Assembly: GCA_965370415.1 (NCBI GenBank)
Contig: CBDUTJ010000050.1
Span: 1 to 17,287, forward strand
Direction of reading: 5' to 3'
DNA length: 17,287 nucleotides
Source of the DNA: JACNIV01 sp965370415
GTDB taxonomy: Bacteria > Cloacimonadota > Cloacimonadia > Cloacimonadales > TCS61
Made by a program: the position numbers and the translations under genes. The notes beneath the pieces were generated by a model. It did not search any database and had not been told where the DNA came from. It saw nothing but the letters and a program-made list of their open reading frames with translations. Shown here piece by piece: positions 13,340 to 17,287 of this stretch (the first letter of the stretch is position 1; each line of letters opens with the position of its first letter).

Positions 13340-16300
13340 TTATTTTAGTAGCACGCATTTTTTCGTGTCGATCATTCTATTGTTTGCTTCCAGTTTATAG
13401 AAGTAAATACCAGAACTCACAGAATTCCCATTGTCATTTTTACCATTCCACACAATCGAATGACTGCCTTTATCTCGCTGATCATCCAGCAAAGACCTTA
13501 CTTTCTGTCCCTTGATATTGTAAATATTCAGTTCAACGGAACTATTTTCAGGTAATGAGAATGAAATGGTGGTAGTGGGATTGAAAGGATTCGGATAATT
13601 CTGATTGAGAACAGCTTTTGTAACCTGAGGAATATTTTCATCGGTACTTGTAAATAGTTCGTTATCACCATAAAAGCCTGTTCTCAACATGTTACCTCGA
13701 TAGGTTTTCCAGGGTGTTTTCAATCCTTTGGGAAGTTTGCAATCTATTATAAAAATAGCAGTTGTAAATCCTGAGATAATATCAAAATCACCATCACGGT
13801 CAATGTCTTCCAAACTGGCAGGAGTATTGCCAACAAATCCTATTGGAACAGGAGCAAAATCTACTTCCAAGCCATCATTATGATAAACATATAAATCATT
13901 ATTACTCACGAAGCAGATCAATTCCAGGTTGTCATCATTATCCAGGTCAGCAGTCAATGGTGATTTCGTGATCAGGTGCTCGGTATCTACCGGCCAACCT
14001 GTTAGAGTTGTTCCGTCTTGTTCGATGATATAAAGTTTACCTGTGATAGTTGCAAAAGCAATTTCAAGAACATCGTCGTTGTCAAAATCAGCAGCAATAG
14101 GAGAGCAGGCAATTTGATTATCTATTTCCATAGAGAGCAGGATCTCCCCGGTACTACTCACAATGTGAATTTTATCGTCATTCGTTCCAATAACGATATT
14201 CTTATTATCTAAAATTATGGGAGCGGAACTGAAAGAAGATAACAGATCGATCGGAAAACCGGTGATATTCTCACCGCTGGAGTCAATTGCATTCAGCAAA
14301 CCATCGAGTGTAGCTATTACTATCTCGCTATCTCCATCCTCGTTTATATCGGCAGAAGCCATTTCTATAAAACTGTGTGCTGGCATTTCCACGGGGAAAT
14401 TCTCTAATAGATTACCTGAGACATCAAGGGCAATGAGTTTTTTGTCGAGACCAAAACTGATCACATCCAGATTTCCATCACCATTCACGTCGGAAATAAC
14501 AGGTGTTAATAGTTGTTCCCAGTCATGCTGAAATTCAAAAACCATATTCCCATTATTATCGAGGGCAAAAATGCGACCATCACTAGTAGCAAAAACAATT
14601 TCCAGATCATCGTCACTATTAATATCACCCACAGCTGTACTCTTCCACATGCTTATATCATTCGTCCATGGATATCCGGGAATCTGCTGAGCTTCAATAT
14701 TAAGAAGGTTTACATTCGCAAAGGCATCAATAATCAATAGATCTTTACTATCATTACCATCAAAATCGCAGATAACAGGATTACTAACAACAGAAATACT
14801 TGTTGCCCATGGCCAGTATTGCTGGAATAATGATACTTCGAAGCTTAGCTCGTAAAACCTATTAAAACCACTATTACCACCAACTGGAGCATTTATTTCC
14901 AAAATATATTCATAGGAATCATAATTACAGTTCTGGGGAACCTGCACCACAAAAGGATCTGCTGTCAAGGTTGTTCCTGCAGGAATAAAACCGTAATTTA
15001 CATTATTAACGAGAACCTGGATGGCTGGATCCTCAAAACTGATTGTTGCTGTTACATCTATAGCATCTGCCCATCCTTCCATATTTTCCAATTCTATATA
15101 TATCTCAATTTGTTCACCCGGATTGGGTGTGTTATCACCATCACCGAATTCAGTATCATCGTAAATTGCGTTAATCGGATGAAGATAAGGAAATTCACCG
15201 GAAGCAGCTTTTACTTCTATGGATGGATCACCGAATAAAACAAGTTCATAATGTACCCAACGCAGGTAAACATTGCTCATAGCTTGGTTTGCCAACACGA
15301 TCCTGGATTCATCTAAAGCTTTTCCAAGCTGACGAATATTCTCATTGAAGATCGCATCAAAGAATTCAATATCATAGGGTTGAGAAGGTCCATTCGTACT
15401 GCCGGGACTGTACCAGCCATAGCGAGTGTTACCCACAAAAGCGAACAATCCGCCTTCACATAGTACCAGGTTCTCCCCGATGCTTTCGTTGGTCTGGCTT
15501 GTTGCTTCGTCAAAAGCGGCAGGATAACAACCCTGCGTATAAGCAAATCCATACTCAGTATTTGTATAACTGGTAGTGTGGCTGATATTTTGACCAAACA
15601 CTATGCTCTCATTGGAGTGTCCCATGTGATTCATTATACTCACACCACTATTGATAGCATCCTTCACGTTATCGGCACTGTATGTGCCTTCTCTTTCAAA
15701 AAGCCTGAAAACATGATAATCCTGTTCGAGTGAAGGTGATAGCATTGCAACTTCGTCTTTATAGTCACCACCCCAGGTCAAAGGATTCCAGTTCAGGTTC
15801 TCACCAAAAAGATAAGCAATGTCATTACTTACCGCAATTTCATCAACATACTGGTATGTTTTATAAAAGAAATGATTGAACTCAATTTCTGTTTCAGCAG
15901 GTATTCTGCCGATCGATACTTCCGGAACCATATCTACATTATCTTCAATTTCACCATAAATTCCGTCTCCATCACCATCCCAGTCATTATCCAAGCATCC
16001 GTAATAAAGATCGCAGGGCATATTCCAATCTACAGTTCCATTGCCTGTATTTATGTATACAGTTCGGATGGGAATGATCTCATCATCTCCTCCCAGGATT
16101 ACATACTCCAAAGGAGTGGTTGTGCCGGAATATGTTGTATATGCATCGTATATGAAGTTTTTGATCTTTTCCTGATCATTCACGCCAGTATATTCATTAT
16201 AAATATCGGAAGTAAGAAAAACTGTGGTTGTAATTCCATGATTATTTTTCCAGGTTACAAAATCATTAAAGTATGGTTCTCTTTCAGAATCGGTAATAAT

Positions 16301-16951
16301 GATAAGAGAATAAGGATCTGATGGATCCACCAGAGAACGATTGGAAACATTTCCATATTTTTTATAAGAAAACAGTTCTTCGTTATTCACCACCAGATTG
16401 GATATTCTGGAGACGGTCTTATCATTTTTTAAAAGAACTTTGTTCTGTTCTTCCCAAACACTTAAATCGGGTTCGGATGAATATTCGATCTCTGCGTTTT
16501 TAAACCAGATCACTTCTCCGGTAACAGGGTTGTATTTATATGGGAATATATTGACCAGTGCGATATCGTATCCATTAAGTCGTTGCACACCCAGTAATGT
16601 AAAATCTTCTACCGGGTAAAACTGGTTACTGGTGTAAATTTTCTCATCCTTTTTTGTATTATCCGGACCAGCCAGAGATATTGGTTGAGGAGTTCGTGCA
16701 AAATCAATATACTGATTTGTGAGAAGTTCACCTTGATTCAAAAGTTCAATTCTAACACCAGATAGCTTTTCACCCATAGGAAGAAGGATTTTTACAGGAA
16801 CATAGGGCATAGCCGGTTTACCGGATGTCATAGTTATTGGCAGGTCATTTTGAAACGCACTTTTTTCAATGATCGGTTTTTCAATCTCAATTATATTTGC
16901 CATTAATAAAAAGGGAATTAAAATCATAATCAGAAAACATTTAATCTTCAT
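13340..16951 (-). CDS. Secreted C25 (gingipain-like) cysteine peptidase with FG-GAP-like repeats and T9SS sorting domain
   Basis: A 1203-residue exported protein. Residues 1-18 are a signal peptide; 20-195 look like a C25 propeptide region (PAMPYVPVKILLPMG). The peptidase spans about 213-580. It starts at YSLIIITDSE and has LEYVILGGDDEIIPIR at 281-296. The probable catalytic His is H445 in NHMGHSNES and the probable Cys is C475 in YTQGCYPAAFD; the module ends at LVLFGDPSIEV. An Ig-like stretch follows (about 585-710). Then come 5 to 6 repeats with Ca-binding-like acidic loops (DINSDDDLEIVFAT, DVNGDGNLDV, DINEDGDSEIVIAT, DFDNDDVLEIAFAT, DLDNDDNLELI, DIDRDGDFDII) at about 728-1062, typical of FG-GAP/VCBS propellers. 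The last 85 residues are the type A sorting domain. It should cleave proteins at the cell surface. The start is supported by AGGAG 6 nt before ATG. It lies alone between a tRNA gene and the cold-shock gene. Confidence 0.9.
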   Translation of the reverse strand: MKIKCFLIMILIPFLLMANIIEIEKPIIEKSAFQNDLPITMTSGKPAMPYVPVKILLPMGEKLSGVRIELLNQGELLTNQYIDFARTPQPISLAGPDNTKKDEKIYTSNQFYPVEDFTLLGVQRLNGYDIALVNIFPYKYNPVTGEVIWFKNAEIEYSSEPDLSVWEEQNKVLLKNDKTVSRISNLVVNNEELFSYKKYGNVSNRSLVDPSDPYSLIIITDSEREPYFNDFVTWKNNHGITTTVFLTSDIYNEYTGVNDQEKIKNFIYDAYTTYSGTTTPLEYVILGGDDEIIPIRTVYINTGNGTVDWNMPCDLYYGCLDNDWDGDGDGIYGEIEDNVDMVPEVSIGRIPAETEIEFNHFFYKTYQYVDEIAVSNDIAYLFGENLNWNPLTWGGDYKDEVAMLSPSLEQDYHVFRLFEREGTYSADNVKDAINSGVSIMNHMGHSNESIVFGQNISHTTSYTNTEYGFAYTQGCYPAAFDEATSQTNESIGENLVLCEGGLFAFVGNTRYGWYSPGSTNGPSQPYDIEFFDAIFNENIRQLGKALDESRIVLANQAMSNVYLRWVHYELVLFGDPSIEVKAASGEFPYLHPINAIYDDTEFGDGDNTPNPGEQIEIYIELENMEGWADAIDVTATISFEDPAIQVLVNNVNYGFIPAGTTLTADPFVVQVPQNCNYDSYEYILEINAPVGGNSGFNRFYELSFEVSLFQQYWPWATSISVVSNPVICDFDGNDSKDLLIIDAFANVNLLNIEAQQIPGYPWTNDISMWKSTAVGDINSDDDLEIVFATSDGRIFALDNNGNMVFEFQHDWEQLLTPVISDVNGDGNLDVISFGLDKKLIALDVSGNLLENFPVEMPAHSFIEMASADINEDGDSEIVIATLDGLLNAIDSSGENITGFPIDLLSSFSSAPIILDNKNIVIGTNDDKIHIVSSTGEILLSMEIDNQIACSPIAADFDNDDVLEIAFATITGKLYIIEQDGTTLTGWPVDTEHLITKSPLTADLDNDDNLELICFVSNNDLYVYHNDGLEVDFAPVPIGFVGNTPASLEDIDRDGDFDIISGFTTAIFIIDCKLPKGLKTPWKTYRGNMLRTGFYGDNELFTSTDENIPQVTKAVLNQNYPNPFNPTTTISFSLPENSSVELNIYNIKGQKVRSLLDDQRDKGSHSIVWNGKNDNGNSVSSGIYFYKLEANNRMIDTKKCVLLK

Positions 16952-16980
16952 TATCTACTCCTAATTTATTTATTTGATAC

Positions 16981-17009
16981 TATGCAATTTTAGTTCCAAT
17001 ATGCGTCAA
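16981..17009 (-). promoter_or_regulatory. Candidate promoter of the C25 peptidase gene
   Basis: On minus, TTGACG (17004-17009) is followed after 17 bp by TGCATA, a weak -10, then an AT-rich leader to the ATG at 16951. The -35 is credible; the -10 is not strong. Confidence 0.3.
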
Positions 17010-17045
17010 GTGAATTGTAATGTAATAAGTACTTAATTGGAATTA

Positions 17046-17069
17046 TTGACAATAAAGAAAGTCTTTTAA
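17046..17069 (+). promoter_or_regulatory. Candidate promoter of tRNA-Pro
   Basis: A perfect TTGACA -35 (17046-17051) lies 31 bp upstream of the tRNA 5' end. The AT-rich stretch TTTTAAAAATT near 17064-17074 would hold the -10, though no hexamer there is a close match. Confidence 0.4.
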
Positions 17070-17082
17070 AAATTACAACCGT

Positions 17083-17160
17083 CGGGATGTAGCGCAGTTC
17101 GGTCAGCGCGTTCGGTTCGGGACCGAAAGGTCGGAAGTTCAAATCTTCTCATCCCGACCA
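17083..17160 (+). tRNA. tRNA-Pro (anticodon CGG)
   Basis: A complete cloverleaf reads directly. The acceptor stem is CGGGATG/CATCCCG with discriminator A and an encoded CCA. The D-arm is GCGC-AGTTCGGTCA-GCGC. The anticodon stem is TTCGG/CCGAA with loop TTCGGGA, giving anticodon CGG, which decodes CCG proline. The T-arm is GGAAG/CTTCT with loop TTCAAAT. CCA at 17158-17160 is genome-encoded. Transcription is plus, away from the C25 peptidase gene. Confidence 0.95.
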
Positions 17161-17170
17161 TTTTTTTATT

Positions 17171-17199
17171 AAAAAAAACCCCGAATTTTCGGGGGTTTT
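17171..17199. terminator. Bidirectional terminator between tRNA-Pro and the right-edge gene
   Basis: CCCCGA (17179-17184) pairs with TCGGGG (17189-17194). On minus it is followed by eight T residues, a strong terminator for the right-edge surface protein gene. On plus it is followed by GTTTTATA, adequate for ending the tRNA transcript. Confidence 0.8.
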
Positions 17200-17219
17200 A
17201 TACTTTATAAAGTAACTGA

Positions 17220-17287
17220 TTATTTCAGAAGAATCATTTTCTTGGTAGAAGTATAATCACCACTGTTACCTTCTGAAATCATCTTAT
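17220..17287 (-). CDS. C-terminal end of another T9SS sorting-domain protein (partial)
   Basis: Only the last 22 codons are inside the window, ending GDYTSTKKMILLK then TAA. The final KKMILLK matches the ends of the four complete sorting domains here (KKCMLLK, SKIMLLK, SKKMILIK, KKCVLLK). It is therefore almost certainly a fifth exported surface-type protein, whose body and function lie beyond the right edge. It is transcribed on minus and ends 21 bp before the terminator. Confidence 0.7.
   Translation of the reverse strand, partial: KMISEGNSGDYTSTKKMILLK

Noticed and set aside
1..17287. CRISPR array or phage/transposon module
   Set aside because: No regularly spaced repeats of 20-40 bp with unique spacers were seen, and no transposase, integrase or phage structural gene. 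The repeats found are short palindromes.

Overview
The window is AT-rich bacterial DNA dominated by large minus-strand genes for secreted, surface-type proteins. Four complete proteins and one cut off at the right edge carry the same roughly 85-residue C-terminal module: a YPNPFNP motif, a central IYNxKGQKV motif, a WxGxDxNxxxVxSG stretch and a final KK-x-M-L-L-K-like end. This is the FlgD/Ig-like 'type A' sorting domain of proteins exported by the type IX secretion system (T9SS). With a gingipain-like C25 peptidase, beta-helix surface proteins and low GC, it points to the FCB superphylum. Candidatus Cloacimonadota or a close relative is my best guess; this is inferred from style, not from a marker gene.

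Layout. 1-414 holds no convincing gene but three tandem perfect or near-perfect hairpins and remnants of a dispersed repeat. 415-3106 (minus): a small secreted protein (128 aa) followed by a beta-propeller-like surface protein (742 aa). 3107-3653: intergenic, with repeat-like hairpins. 3654-7067 (minus): an 841-aa beta-helix surface protein, a possible 30-aa ORF, a single-domain response regulator and a small nuclease-fold (SNase-like) protein that lacks most catalytic residues. The last two are spaced like an operon. 7068-7344 holds a possible gene relic, a hairpin repeat and a strong stem-loop. 7345-9495 (minus): a second beta-helix surface protein. 9496-10060 holds several small features and an 84-aa secreted protein followed 2 bp later by a 24-aa ORF that resembles its C-terminus. 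10206-11162 (plus): a sigma-factor-like protein with an uncharacterised C-terminal half, divergent from the 84-aa gene. 11166-12899 (minus): a YgiQ-family radical SAM protein whose start codon abuts the terminator of the upstream cold-shock gene (12949-13161). 13340-16951 (minus): a 1203-aa C25 peptidase with FG-GAP/VCBS-like repeats. 17083-17160 (plus): tRNA-Pro(CGG). 17220-17287 (minus): the end of another sorting-domain protein.

How it fits together. Most of the coding capacity makes exported proteins that would depend on Sec and a T9SS-like machine encoded elsewhere. The regulatory genes (orphan response regulator, sigma-like factor, cold-shock protein) sit among them, but nothing in the sequence proves that they control the surface proteins. 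The most unusual items are the degenerate SNase-fold protein coupled to a response regulator, the extended sigma-like factor divergent from a small secreted protein, the overlapping or tandem small ORFs, the in-frame 9-bp repeat inside a sorting domain, and the many long hairpins, several without a T-tract.
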